Origin: Planctomycetota bacterium
GTDB lineage: Bacteria > Planctomycetota > Planctomycetia > Pirellulales > PLA5
Reading direction: 5' to 3'
DNA length: 53,446 bases
Assembly: GCA_003576845.1 (NCBI GenBank)
Contig: QEVJ01000033.1
Coordinates: 1-53,446 of the forward strand
The position numbers and the translations under genes are program-made. Shown here piece by piece: positions 7,501 through 15,666 of this stretch (position 1 is the first letter of the stretch; each line of letters starts with the position of its first letter). The notes beneath the pieces are model-generated. The model was not told the DNA's origin and did not search any database. It was given only the letters and a program-made list of their open reading frames with translations.

Positions 7501-8469
7501 ATGAAGGCTACCTCGACAACACGACGACGATCGCGCGGAGCGGCACAAAGCCGGACGCTGTTCGATCGTATGGCCGCAGACGCCCCGCGCGCCGCTGTCG
7601 TCGAGGGCAGCTATAGCCTGTTTCACGCCGACGCATTCGATTGGCTCGCCGCCGCCCCGGTGAATTCGATTGAAGCCGTCGTCACGGATCCGCCTTATGG
7701 CCTTATTGAATACACCGAAGAGCAACTCAAGAAGCGAAAAAGCGGCAGCGGAGGCGTCTGGAGAATTCCGCCCTCGTTCGATGGACACAAACGCTCTCCG
7801 CTTCCGCGATTCACCGTTCTCAAGGCCGACGATCACCAGCGACTCCGCGACTTTTTCGCCAAGCTTGCTGCGGGACTGATACGGGTCATGGTGCCCGGCG
7901 CCCATCTGTTCATCGCGACTAATCCACTCGTGTCCTACCTCGTCTACGAGCCATTGATTCAGGCCGGCTTCGAGAAGCGCGGCGAGATCATCCGGCTCGT
8001 GCAAACGCTTCGCGGCGGCGATCGCCCAAAGAACGCCGAAGATGAGTTTCCGATGGTCAGCGTCATGCCCCGCTCCTGTTGGGAACCGTGGGGACTGTTC
8101 CGCAAACCGTGCGAAGGCCGCGTCCACGAAAACCTGCGAAGGTGGAAGACCGGTGGACTTCGCCGAATCTCCGAAAAAGAACCATTCCGCGATGTGATCG
8201 AGTCGTCCGTAGCCCGTAATGGCGAGCGCAAGATCGCGCCCCACCCATCGCTCAAGCCGCAACATTTTCTTAGGCAACTCTGTCGCGCGGCTTTGCCGCT
8301 GGGAGAAGGGACGATTCTCGATCCATTCATGGGTTCCGGCTCGACCGTCGCCGCGGCGGTCGCATGTGGAGCGAAGGCGGTTGGTATTGAAGCGAACGAA
8401 GAGTATTTCGTGATGGCGGCAAAGGCCGTCGGTGCATTGGCCACTCACCGAGTTAATGGAGAGGGCTAA
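7501..8469 (+). CDS. Beta-class DNA methyltransferase (N4-C or N6-A)
   Basis: A 322-residue AdoMet-dependent DNA methyltransferase. The catalytic motif IV TDPPYG is at residues 62-67, before motif I (LDPFMGSGST, 273-282) and the HPSLKP motif (248-253). This order defines the beta class. The region between (residues 85-245, including VWRIPPSFDGHKRSPLP) should contain the target recognition part. DPPY allows N6-adenine or N4-cytosine methylation; the target cannot be read. It begins 27 bases after nuoE and its stop codon directly abuts the next start, so it forms a cassette with the following gene. No terminator separates it from the nuo transcript. Confidence 0.88.
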   Translation: MKATSTTRRRSRGAAQSRTLFDRMAADAPRAAVVEGSYSLFHADAFDWLAAAPVNSIEAVVTDPPYGLIEYTEEQLKKRKSGSGGVWRIPPSFDGHKRSPLPRFTVLKADDHQRLRDFFAKLAAGLIRVMVPGAHLFIATNPLVSYLVYEPLIQAGFEKRGEIIRLVQTLRGGDRPKNAEDEFPMVSVMPRSCWEPWGLFRKPCEGRVHENLRRWKTGGLRRISEKEPFRDVIESSVARNGERKIAPHPSLKPQHFLRQLCRAALPLGEGTILDPFMGSGSTVAAAVACGAKAVGIEANEEYFVMAAKAVGALATHRVNGEG

Positions 8470-9087
8470 ATGCCGAGAAAACAGGATTTCGATCCGAGCG
8501 TCGCACTGCCTCCGGGGCTCGATGTCGCTCAAATCCGCAAGGCGATTGAATATGTCGAACGAGAAGCATCCGACTTGGTAGAAATCTACTTCGAGCAGGC
8601 CAACGTTTTCAGCGCGATCATCGGAATTCTCGGCACGAAGGCAATGGACCAAGTAAGTTGTTATGAAAAACACCGCAACATCGATACGGCGCAGCAGCGG
8701 TTTCCTGATCTGAAACGTCGAGGCTCGGGAGCGAATCCAACTCCGAATAACTCATTGGAGAGTAAAGGAAGCAAACGGCCGTGGGCGATCCAGTCACACT
8801 ACGATCATCCTGGCTGGTACATCGTTTGGAGGTATTTGGTCGACACGACCAAGATGATCCAATCGGACAAGTCAGTGATTATCTGGCGCGTCGACGTTGT
8901 GTTTTTGGAGCGAGGCGACTGGAAATACGAGGGAAGTGGCGCTGGCGTACACGGCGGCGGACGCACGCACACCTTTGGAGTTACGAATCCCGCAAAGAAA
9001 CTCAATGGCAAAGCAGTTTACGCTCGCAAGGACGTCGTGATACGCAACAGCAAGCCCGTTCCAGTTAACGGCGACCACGACGAATGA
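8470..9087 (+). CDS. Probable type II restriction endonuclease
   Basis: A 205-residue protein with no family I can name. Its position, with the start codon immediately after a DNA methyltransferase stop, is the main argument for a restriction partner. A possible PD-(D/E)xK core is present: Pro79-Asp80, then Glu97-Ser98-Lys99 followed by Gly-Ser, with a strand-like WAIQSHYDHPGWYIVWRY after it. The base composition looks more AT-rich than the nuo genes. It would cut unmethylated DNA at the site protected by the upstream enzyme. Alternatives are a different methyltransferase-linked defence protein. nuoF resumes 28 bases later. Confidence 0.6.
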   Translation: MPRKQDFDPSVALPPGLDVAQIRKAIEYVEREASDLVEIYFEQANVFSAIIGILGTKAMDQVSCYEKHRNIDTAQQRFPDLKRRGSGANPTPNNSLESKGSKRPWAIQSHYDHPGWYIVWRYLVDTTKMIQSDKSVIIWRVDVVFLERGDWKYEGSGAGVHGGGRTHTFGVTNPAKKLNGKAVYARKDVVIRNSKPVPVNGDHDE

Positions 9088-9115
9088 ACTCGAAGAACCA
9101 ACGACAATAGTACCC

Positions 9116-10471
9116 GTGCCCCAGTTCGAACCCGTCCTACTCGCGAACATCCACAAACCCGACAGCCATACGCGCAAAGCGTATGAAGCGTCTGGCGGGT
9201 ACTCCGCGCTCAAGAAGATTCTCAAGGAGAAGACACCGGCGGAAATGATCGACCTGGTGAAGGCCAGCGGCCTGCGCGGTCGCGGCGGGGCGGGCTTTCC
9301 TTGCGGGCTCAAGTGGTCGTTCTTGCCGAAGAACCATCCCGGCCCGATTTATATGTGCGTTAATGCCGACGAGAGCGAGCCGGCGACGTTCAATAATCGC
9401 ATCTTGATGGAACTCGATCCGCACCAGGTGATCGAAGGCACCATCATGGCCTGCTACGCCACGCAAGCCAGCACGGCCTACATCTATCTCCGCATCGAAT
9501 ATCCAACCTGCTACCGCCGCCTCGAAGCCGCCATCGCCGAATGTTACGACGCGGGCTATTTGGGCAAAAACATCTTGGGCAGCGGGTTCTCGCTCGATAT
9601 CTTCGTCCATCGCGGCGCGGCGGCGTATATCTGCGGCGAAGAGACCGGCCTCATCGAAAGCCTCGAAGGCAAACGCGCCTGGCCCCGCATCAAGCCGCCG
9701 TTTCCCGCCGTCGAGGGCGTGTTCCGCAAGCCGACCGTGGTGAACAACGTCGAGACGATGGCCTGCGTCACGCATATTGCGGCCCGCGGGTCGGATTGGT
9801 TCAAGTCGATTGGCGTCCCGGCCGATCCGAACAATCCCCGCGACGCCGGCAGCTACGGTCCGAAGCTGTATTGCCTCTCGGGCCACGTCAATAAGCCCGG
9901 CTGCTACGAGCAACCGCTCGGCATCACGTGCCGGCAACTGATCGACGAATTCGGCGGCGGCGTCTGGAAGGGCCGCAAGGCGAAGGCCGCGGTCCCCGGC
10001 GGGATCAGCATGGGCTTGCTCACGGCCGCGGAACTCGACACGCCGCTCGACTTCAACGCGCTCGGCAAGGTTGGTTGCCTCGGTCTCGGCACGGCCGCGG
10101 TGACGGTCATGGACGACACGACGAGCATGATCGACTTCCTGCACAACACCTGCCGGTTCTTCTCGCACGAAAGCTGCGGCCAATGCACGCCCTGCCGCGA
10201 AGGAACGCATTGGGCACTGGCGATGATGGAGCGGATCAAGGCGGGCAAGGGCCGGGTCAAGGATTTGGATTTGCTGCTCGAAATCGGCGACACCATCGGC
10301 ATCATCCCCGGCTCGACGATCTGCGGATTGTCCGACGGCGCGGCTTGGCCGATCAAGAATGCGATTCGGAAGTTCCGGCAGGAGTTCGAAGACTATATCA
10401 AGACGACAAACCCGACGGGATACATGGTGACGGAGGCGGTGCCGGCGCTCGTGCCGCTGTCAGTGCATTGA
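9116..10471 (+). CDS. nuoF: NADH-quinone oxidoreductase subunit F
   Basis: A 451-residue NADH-binding subunit with FMN and [4Fe-4S] cluster N3. Motifs seen: GLRGRGGAGFPCGLKW (nucleotide-binding Gly-rich loop), NADESEPATFNNR, GAAAYICGEETGLIESLEGKR (long FMN/NADH region) and the cluster motif ESCGQCTPCREG with a later Cys in STICGLSDGAAWP. Start is the GTG at 9116, 28 bases after the restriction gene. It pairs with NuoE as the electron input module, although the two genes are separated here by 1.64 kb. Confidence 0.96.
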   Translation: MPQFEPVLLANIHKPDSHTRKAYEASGGYSALKKILKEKTPAEMIDLVKASGLRGRGGAGFPCGLKWSFLPKNHPGPIYMCVNADESEPATFNNRILMELDPHQVIEGTIMACYATQASTAYIYLRIEYPTCYRRLEAAIAECYDAGYLGKNILGSGFSLDIFVHRGAAAYICGEETGLIESLEGKRAWPRIKPPFPAVEGVFRKPTVVNNVETMACVTHIAARGSDWFKSIGVPADPNNPRDAGSYGPKLYCLSGHVNKPGCYEQPLGITCRQLIDEFGGGVWKGRKAKAAVPGGISMGLLTAAELDTPLDFNALGKVGCLGLGTAAVTVMDDTTSMIDFLHNTCRFFSHESCGQCTPCREGTHWALAMMERIKAGKGRVKDLDLLLEIGDTIGIIPGSTICGLSDGAAWPIKNAIRKFRQEFEDYIKTTNPTGYMVTEAVPALVPLSVH

Positions 10472-10530
10472 TTCAGAGCGACAAGCGAAGCATCGGCGTT
10501 TAACCTGATGGCGAGTTGGTTCGTTTTTTT

Positions 10531-10600
10531 AACGCAGAGGGCGCTGAGGTTTCGCAGAGGGCGCAGAGAAGACCACACGCTCGTTTCGCGTTGCTGCAAA
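10531..10600. repeat. CGCAGAGGGCGC repeat and hairpin between nuoF and nuoG
   Basis: CGCAGAGGGCGC occurs twice (10533-10544 and 10553-10564). Just downstream is a small hairpin, GCGTTGC-loop-GCAACGC, at about 10588-10608. It belongs to the CAGAGG word family also seen at 14713-14888. Confidence 0.5.
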
Positions 10601-10630
10601 GGCAACGCTAAGAATAAGAAGTTGTGTTGC

Positions 10631-12253
10631 ATGGCGACGGTTTTGGTTGACGGCAAAGAAATCGTGCTTCCCGATGGGCAAAAGCTCAACGGGATTCAAG
10701 TCGCGCGCCTCGCGGGAACGGATATTCCGCACTATTGCTGGCATCCCGGTTTGACGGTGGTGGCAAGTTGTCGCATGTGTTTGTGCGAAACGGGCACGCG
10801 CGATCCGGCCACCGGCAAAGTCACCATGCTGCCGAAGCTCGTGCCGGCTTGCCAAACGCCCGCGACCGACAACACGGTGTTCGTGACCGATAGCGAGAAG
10901 ATTCGCAACGCCCGGGCGATGGTGGAAGAGGACTTGCTCATCGACCATCCGATCGACTGCCCGATTTGCGACAAAGCCGGCGAGTGCCTGCTGCAAGACT
11001 ACCACTTCGAGCACGGCCGCGATCAGCGCCGGGCCGACATTCGCCCGTTCACGAGCCGCCGCCGCGAGATGGGCGACACGGTGACGCTGTTCGTCGACCG
11101 CTGCGTGATGTGCACCCGCTGCGTCCGCTTCACGCGCGAAATTTCCGGCGACGCGGAACTCATGGTCATCAATCGCGGCGCGCACGAAGAGATCGACGTC
11201 TTCCCCGGCTACCCGCTCGACAACAAGCTCTCCGGCAACGTCGTCGATCTCTGCCCGGTCGGCGCGCTCGGCGACAAAGACTTCCTCTATCAGCAGCGCG
11301 TTTGGTTCATGAAGAAGCACGCCGGCGTCTGCGCCGGCTGCTCGACGGGCTGCTCGATCACCATCGAAGAAAACCAAGACCGCGTCTATCGCCTCAAGCC
11401 GCGCGAAAATCCTGAAATCAACCAGTGGTGGATGTGCGACGAAGGGCGGTACGGCTATCACCACGTTCACGCCGAAGGCCGCCAGACCGAGCCGCGCCGC
11501 ATCGTCGCCGGCGAGCGTGTCAACGTCGAATGGTCGGCAATCCCGCGCGAGCTCAACAAGCAACTGCGCGAAGCCGGACGCATCGCGGTCGCAATCTCGC
11601 CGCACCTGACGGTCGAGGAAGCGTATTTGCTCGCAGCCTACGCCCGGTCGATCGACGCGGATGCGTTGCTCGCGCTCGGCCCCGTCCCGGTGATCGGTGA
11701 AGACGAGAAGTTCAAGAATGGCTTCACGATCCATGCCGAGAAATGCCCAAACCGCCGCGGCGTCGAGGAAGTGCTCAAGCACTTCACCGGCGGCGTGATG
11801 TCGTTCGGCGACTTCGCCAACGAAGTTGCAAGCGGCCAGGTCGGTAGCATGTGGCTAAGCGGCGGCAACAAAAAGTCCGACTGGATCGACGCCGCGACAA
11901 CGGAAAAACTAACCGCCGCAAAGGTAATCGTCGTCCAAGACTTGTTCACGTCACCGGCATGGGAAGCCGCCACCTGGCAACTCCCCGGCGCAGCCTTCGC
12001 CGAGCGCGAAGGAAGCTACGTCAACCACGCCAACCACGTCCAATCCTTCACCTGGGCGGTCCGCCCACCAGTCGGCGTCTGGACCGAAGGGCAACTCCTA
12101 TGGCGCTTGCTCAACCGACCCGGTCTATACAAAGCCCGCCCCGTAATGCAAGAAATCGCCACAACGATCGACTATTTCGCCGCCGCCGCTGAAGAAGTAC
12201 CGCCGACTGGCGTGAAGCTCATCGCCAAGAAACAAATACCCGCCTCTGTTTGA
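10631..12253 (+). CDS. nuoG: NADH-quinone oxidoreductase subunit G
   Basis: A 540-residue peripheral-arm subunit. The N-terminal ferredoxin domain binds [2Fe-2S] N1b (HYCWHPGL, SCRMCLC, PACQTP). A His/Cys site and the motif CPICDKAGECLLQDYHF follow, then CVMCTRCVRF. A CAGCSTGC motif with a Cys 27-30 residues later (WWMCDEGR) resembles the extra cluster N7. The C-terminal molybdopterin-like domain is short compared with the 700-900 residues of many NuoG. The ATG at 10631 begins the ferredoxin fold; the frame opens earlier inside the spacer repeat. Confidence 0.94.
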   Translation: MATVLVDGKEIVLPDGQKLNGIQVARLAGTDIPHYCWHPGLTVVASCRMCLCETGTRDPATGKVTMLPKLVPACQTPATDNTVFVTDSEKIRNARAMVEEDLLIDHPIDCPICDKAGECLLQDYHFEHGRDQRRADIRPFTSRRREMGDTVTLFVDRCVMCTRCVRFTREISGDAELMVINRGAHEEIDVFPGYPLDNKLSGNVVDLCPVGALGDKDFLYQQRVWFMKKHAGVCAGCSTGCSITIEENQDRVYRLKPRENPEINQWWMCDEGRYGYHHVHAEGRQTEPRRIVAGERVNVEWSAIPRELNKQLREAGRIAVAISPHLTVEEAYLLAAYARSIDADALLALGPVPVIGEDEKFKNGFTIHAEKCPNRRGVEEVLKHFTGGVMSFGDFANEVASGQVGSMWLSGGNKKSDWIDAATTEKLTAAKVIVVQDLFTSPAWEAATWQLPGAAFAEREGSYVNHANHVQSFTWAVRPPVGVWTEGQLLWRLLNRPGLYKARPVMQEIATTIDYFAAAAEEVPPTGVKLIAKKQIPASV

Positions 12254-12302
12254 AATGCCATCGCGGAATTCCATTGAAATGTCACACTGCAAACTCGCAC
12301 GA

Positions 12303-12770
12303 ATGAAATTCCTAGCTGTACTCGTGACTTTAGTCGCCGGCACAGCGCTGTGCGTTGCCGCGCCCGCCGCGCTTGAGCTACTCGAAGGTCCGCGATATCG
12401 CGCCGTCAGCCCCGAGAAAGACAGCGGCCGCGGCCACCTTCAGCCGTGGGCCGAATTGGTCGGCTCACCGGTGAAAGTCGAAGGCATTGTCTGGGGCATG
12501 TTCGAAAAGGGCTACGATCCCTACGTGGTAACGGCCAACGGAAAAATCCACTTGCCCAGCGCCCTCGAAGGCAAGGAAGCCTGGAACGGAAAGCTCATTC
12601 GAGCAACGGGTATTCTTGCGACAAAAGAAATCCGTGCCGCGGCAAACAAAGGCCTTGTATCACAAGGCCCGGCGAAGAACGGGTTCATCTTCATCCTGAA
12701 GGATGCCACCGTCGAGCAAATCGACCAAAGCAATTGGCCCTGGCTCCAAGTAGTCGAAACGAAGAAATAG
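12303..12770 (+). CDS. Small secreted protein of unknown function
   Basis: A 155-residue protein with a clear signal peptide (MKFLAVLVTLVAGTALCVAA) and a mature part of about 130 residues. Segments such as SPVKVEGIVWGMF, DPYVVTANGKIHLP and GKLIRATGILATK look like alternating beta strands of a small OB-like barrel, but this is only an impression. I do not recognise the family. It lies between nuoG and nuoH on the same strand, where complex I operons usually have nothing. It is either co-transcribed cargo or an exported accessory protein. The ATG at 12303 gives the signal peptide directly; an earlier ATG at 12255 would add 16 residues. Confidence 0.75.
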   Translation: MKFLAVLVTLVAGTALCVAAPAALELLEGPRYRAVSPEKDSGRGHLQPWAELVGSPVKVEGIVWGMFEKGYDPYVVTANGKIHLPSALEGKEAWNGKLIRATGILATKEIRAAANKGLVSQGPAKNGFIFILKDATVEQIDQSNWPWLQVVETKK

Positions 12771-12779
12771 ATACATCTT

Positions 12780-12826
12780 CTCCCCGACCCCTGCGCCCTG
12801 ATCCCCGACACCCGCGCCCCTCCCCA
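12780..12826. repeat. C-rich CCCCGACCCCTG-word leader before nuoH
   Basis: Degenerate CCCCGACCCCTGCGCCCTGATCC-like words run up to the nuoH ATG with no Shine-Dalgarno purine tract, as in front of nuoD, nuoN and holB. Confidence 0.5.
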
Positions 12827-14056
12827 ATGATCGACCTCCTCGAAGCCATCGCGAAAATCGCCCTGCTCCTCGGCGGCATGATGACCGCCGCGGCGTATTT
12901 CGTGCTGCTCGAGCGCTGGATGGCCGCCTGGGTGCAAGATCGCCGCGGCCCAAACCGCGTCGGCGTTCCGCTGACGAACATCAAGCTGTTCGGCCTTGGC
13001 CAGCCGCTCGCCGATGGCGCGAAGATGCTGCTCAAGGAAGATTTTACGCCGGCGCACGTCGACAAGCGGCTGTTCGTCGTCGCGCCGATCGTCATCATGA
13101 CGGCCGCCCTGGCGATCTTCGCCGTCATTCCATTCGGCAGCGTGACGCCGAATGTGCTGCCCGTCGAACCCGGCAGCCAAACGACGCGCCCCATCGAGCT
13201 TGTGATCGCGCCCGGCATCGACGTCGGCATGCTCTACGTCTTCGCCCTCTCGAGCATTGCCGTCTACGGCGTGATCCTCGGCGGTTGGTCGAGCAACAAC
13301 AAATACAGCTTCTTGGGCGGCTTGCGGTCGAGCGCGCAGCTCATCGCCTACGAACTCCCGCTGGGCCTGGGCATCCTCGGCGTGGTGCTTGCCAGTGGCT
13401 CGCTCGATCTGGGCGACATCATTACGCACCAGGCATTGACCGGCGTGTGGAACGCGATCGGACAGCCGCTCGGCTTCGTCGTGTTCGTCGTCGCCGCGTT
13501 CGCCGAAGCAGCCCGGCTCCCGTTTGACTTGCCCGAGTGCGAACAGGAACTCATCGGCGGGTACCACACCGAATACGGCGGGATGAAGCTCGTGCTGTTT
13601 CTCACCGCCGAGTTCATCCACATGATCACGGCTTCGTTTTTGATCGTGATTTTGTTCCTCGGTGGATGGCACTTCTGGGGCATCACGGGTACGGGCGAAG
13701 CCGGCGAAGCGATCGGCTGGGGAACCGCCATCTTGCGGGTCGTGGTCCTGATGGTGAAAATCCTGCTCGTCATCTTGTTCTTTATGCTCGTCCGCTGGAG
13801 TTGGCCGCGGTTCCGCTTCGATCAGCTCATGGCGTTCGCCTGGAAGGTCATGCTTCCCTTGGGCATGGTCAACCTGCTTGCAATGGCGATTGTCGTCGAA
13901 GTCGAGCGGGTGTATGCAAATCAACTCGGCTGGCTGGGGCGGCTGTTGCTCGTCGCGGCATCGTGGTGCGTGCTCGTCGGCGGCTGGGTCGTCGTGGCGC
14001 TCGCGCAACCGGTGACGGCGGATAATCGTCCGCGAGAAAGGGTGGGAATTGAATGA
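12827..14056 (+). CDS. nuoH: NADH-quinone oxidoreductase subunit H
   Basis: A 409-residue membrane subunit with eight or nine helices that forms part of the quinone channel. Conserved features are ERWMAAWVQDRRGPNRVG, QPLADGAKMLLKED, the loop SNNKYSFLGGLRSSAQLIAYE, and AEAARLPFDLPECEQELIGGYHTEYGGMKL. The Glu-rich loops line the path from the quinone site to the membrane. It starts at the ATG at 12827 after a C-rich leader. Confidence 0.96.
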   Translation: MIDLLEAIAKIALLLGGMMTAAAYFVLLERWMAAWVQDRRGPNRVGVPLTNIKLFGLGQPLADGAKMLLKEDFTPAHVDKRLFVVAPIVIMTAALAIFAVIPFGSVTPNVLPVEPGSQTTRPIELVIAPGIDVGMLYVFALSSIAVYGVILGGWSSNNKYSFLGGLRSSAQLIAYELPLGLGILGVVLASGSLDLGDIITHQALTGVWNAIGQPLGFVVFVVAAFAEAARLPFDLPECEQELIGGYHTEYGGMKLVLFLTAEFIHMITASFLIVILFLGGWHFWGITGTGEAGEAIGWGTAILRVVVLMVKILLVILFFMLVRWSWPRFRFDQLMAFAWKVMLPLGMVNLLAMAIVVEVERVYANQLGWLGRLLLVAASWCVLVGGWVVVALAQPVTADNRPRERVGIE

Positions 14057-14150
14057 AAAAATGCAAAATGAAGAATGCAAAATGCTGAGACATTTCGACT
14101 CTTAATGGCCCCATTGTTCATTCTTCATTCTGCCTTTTGCATTTCCCAAC
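14050..14150. repeat. Intercistronic inverted repeat nuoH-nuoI (AATGCAAAATG family)
   Basis: Left arm 14050-14090 is made of GAANAATGCAAAATG words. Right arm 14112-14150 is made of CATTCTTCATT / TTTTGCATTT words, its approximate reverse complement. The same family fills the nuoK-nuoL and nuoL-nuoM spacers. Confidence 0.75.
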
Positions 14151-14153
14151 ATC

Positions 14154-14687
14154 ATGAAACCCGACGATCCGAACATTGCGTGGCTCGAAGCGCCGCGGCT
14201 GGGACTGGCCGATCGGATGTATTTGCCGCTGTTCTTCGAGGGCCTGACGACGACGTCGCGGCATCTCATCGGGCCGAAGATGACGGTGAGTTTCCCCGAG
14301 GAGCGTCCGGCGGTCGGCAATCCGCTGATTTACCGCGGCGTCCATCGCTTGAACAAGGACGAGCAAGGCCGCGTGAAGTGCGTGGCGTGCTTCCTGTGCG
14401 CGACGGCCTGCCCGGCGCATTGTATCGACATCATCGGCACGGAGAGTCCCTGGCCCGATCGCGAGAAGTATCCCGAGAGCTTCGTGATCGACGAGCTGCG
14501 GTGCATTTACTGCGGCATGTGCGAGGAAGCGTGCCCGGTGGACGCGATCGAGCTAACGAGCCTGTTGGACCTGACGGGCCGGAGCCGCGAGGAGATGATT
14601 TTCGACAAAGAGAAGTTATTGAGTGTGTACGACCAGACGAAAGACGCCGAGCCGATGAAGTCGAAGTCGCTCGGCGGAACCGTTTGA
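14154..14687 (+). CDS. nuoI: NADH-quinone oxidoreductase subunit I
   Basis: A 177-residue ferredoxin-type subunit with two [4Fe-4S] clusters (N6a and N6b). Both CxxCxxCxxxCP motifs are visible: CVACFLCATACP (about residues 76-87) and CIYCGMCEEACP (about 119-130). It is preceded by the amphipathic N-terminal region and RYRG-like YRGVHRL. It passes electrons from NuoG to NuoB. The ATG at 14154 lies four bases after the right arm of the spacer repeat. Confidence 0.96.
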   Translation: MKPDDPNIAWLEAPRLGLADRMYLPLFFEGLTTTSRHLIGPKMTVSFPEERPAVGNPLIYRGVHRLNKDEQGRVKCVACFLCATACPAHCIDIIGTESPWPDREKYPESFVIDELRCIYCGMCEEACPVDAIELTSLLDLTGRSREEMIFDKEKLLSVYDQTKDAEPMKSKSLGGTV

Positions 14688-14712
14688 CGAGAATGGTGTG
14701 TTGGTTTCCTAA

Positions 14713-14888
14713 ACACAGAGAGCACAGAGGAGGAGCACAGAGAGGGATGTCAGTGATGAATGATGATTGATGAGCGAGGAGTGATGAACCGAAAAAGCAG
14801 ATTTACACGTCGTGGCTCATCGTTCATCAATCACCGCCAGAATTCTCCTCTGTGTTCCTCTGTGCATCCCTCCGTGCCCTCTGTGTTT
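14713..14888. repeat. Nested inverted repeats nuoI-nuoJ (CACAGAG and TGATGAATGA families)
   Basis: Outer arms: CACAGAG-word tandem at 14713-14745 against CTCTGTG words at 14845-14888. Inner arms: TGATGAATGATGATTGATGA words at 14751-14790 against CATCGTTCATCAATCA at 14818-14833. Two repeat families are nested in one spacer. Confidence 0.7.
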
Positions 14889-14919
14889 AAAGAACCAGCG
14901 TCGAAATAGGAACGAGTGC

Positions 14920-15666
14920 GTGTCCGCGAATGAACACTTAGTGTATTCCACGGTCCTCGCCGCTCTCGGCCTCTGGCTGATGTTGCCGCCGAGCGGGCAT
15001 CGCTTGCGCGCGGTGGGCATGGTCGTGGCTGCTTCCGGCTTCGGCTGGTTGATGGCGCGGATGCCTGGCATGGGCGATTGGGCGAGCGACGCCGCGTTCT
15101 GGACGCTCGCCGCCGCGACGATTGCCGCCGCGGTTGCCGCGGTCGTCTCGCACAATCCCGTCTATTGCGCGCTGTGGTTCGCCCTGTCGCTCTTGGGCAC
15201 GGCGGGCGTGTTCGCCGTGCAAGGGGCCCAGTTTCTCGCCGCGGCGACGATCGTCGTCTATGCCGGGGCGATCGTGGTGACGTTTTTGTTCGTGCTGATG
15301 CTCGCGCAACCCGACGGGACGGCATTTTACGACCGCGTCGGCTGGGGCCGCGTTACGTCGCTCTTGGCTTGCGCGTGTCCCGCGGTAATTGTCGGCGTGC
15401 TCGCGATGTTGCTCGCGGGAGAATTGCCGGCCCACGAAGCCGCCGCGCCGACTGCCGAGAGTCTCGCGGCCGGCGTGGCACACGGCGAGCACGTCGCGCG
15501 GCTCGGCGGCACGCTGTTTACCCAGCACCTTGTGGCCGTCGAACTGGCGGGCACGCTGCTGCTCGTGGCCCTCGTCGGCGCGGTCGCAATTACCGCCCAC
15601 GAACGGCAACGCGGCAGTCGTTCGGATCGCTCCGGCGCGGCTATGGGAAAAGGAGCGACACGATGA
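14920..15666 (+). CDS. nuoJ: NADH-quinone oxidoreductase subunit J
   Basis: A 248-residue membrane subunit with about five or six helices. The family signature is in HNPVYCALWFALSLLGTAGVF and AATIVVYAGAIVVTFLFVLML. The conserved Tyr/Gly region of TM3 contains the pi-bulge that is important for coupling. The N-terminus (about 45 residues before the core) and a polar stretch between the last helices make it longer than average. The GTG at 14920, preceded by AGGAA, is the likely start; reading farther upstream enters the spacer repeat. It overlaps nuoK by four bases. Confidence 0.9.
   Translation: MSANEHLVYSTVLAALGLWLMLPPSGHRLRAVGMVVAASGFGWLMARMPGMGDWASDAAFWTLAAATIAAAVAAVVSHNPVYCALWFALSLLGTAGVFAVQGAQFLAAATIVVYAGAIVVTFLFVLMLAQPDGTAFYDRVGWGRVTSLLACACPAVIVGVLAMLLAGELPAHEAAAPTAESLAAGVAHGEHVARLGGTLFTQHLVAVELAGTLLLVALVGAVAITAHERQRGSRSDRSGAAMGKGATR

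Noticed and set aside
7408-8673. Minus-strand frame opposite the DNA methyltransferase
   Set aside because: It runs across the end of nuoE, the methyltransferase and part of the next gene and shows no family features. The plus-strand genes carry clear motifs.
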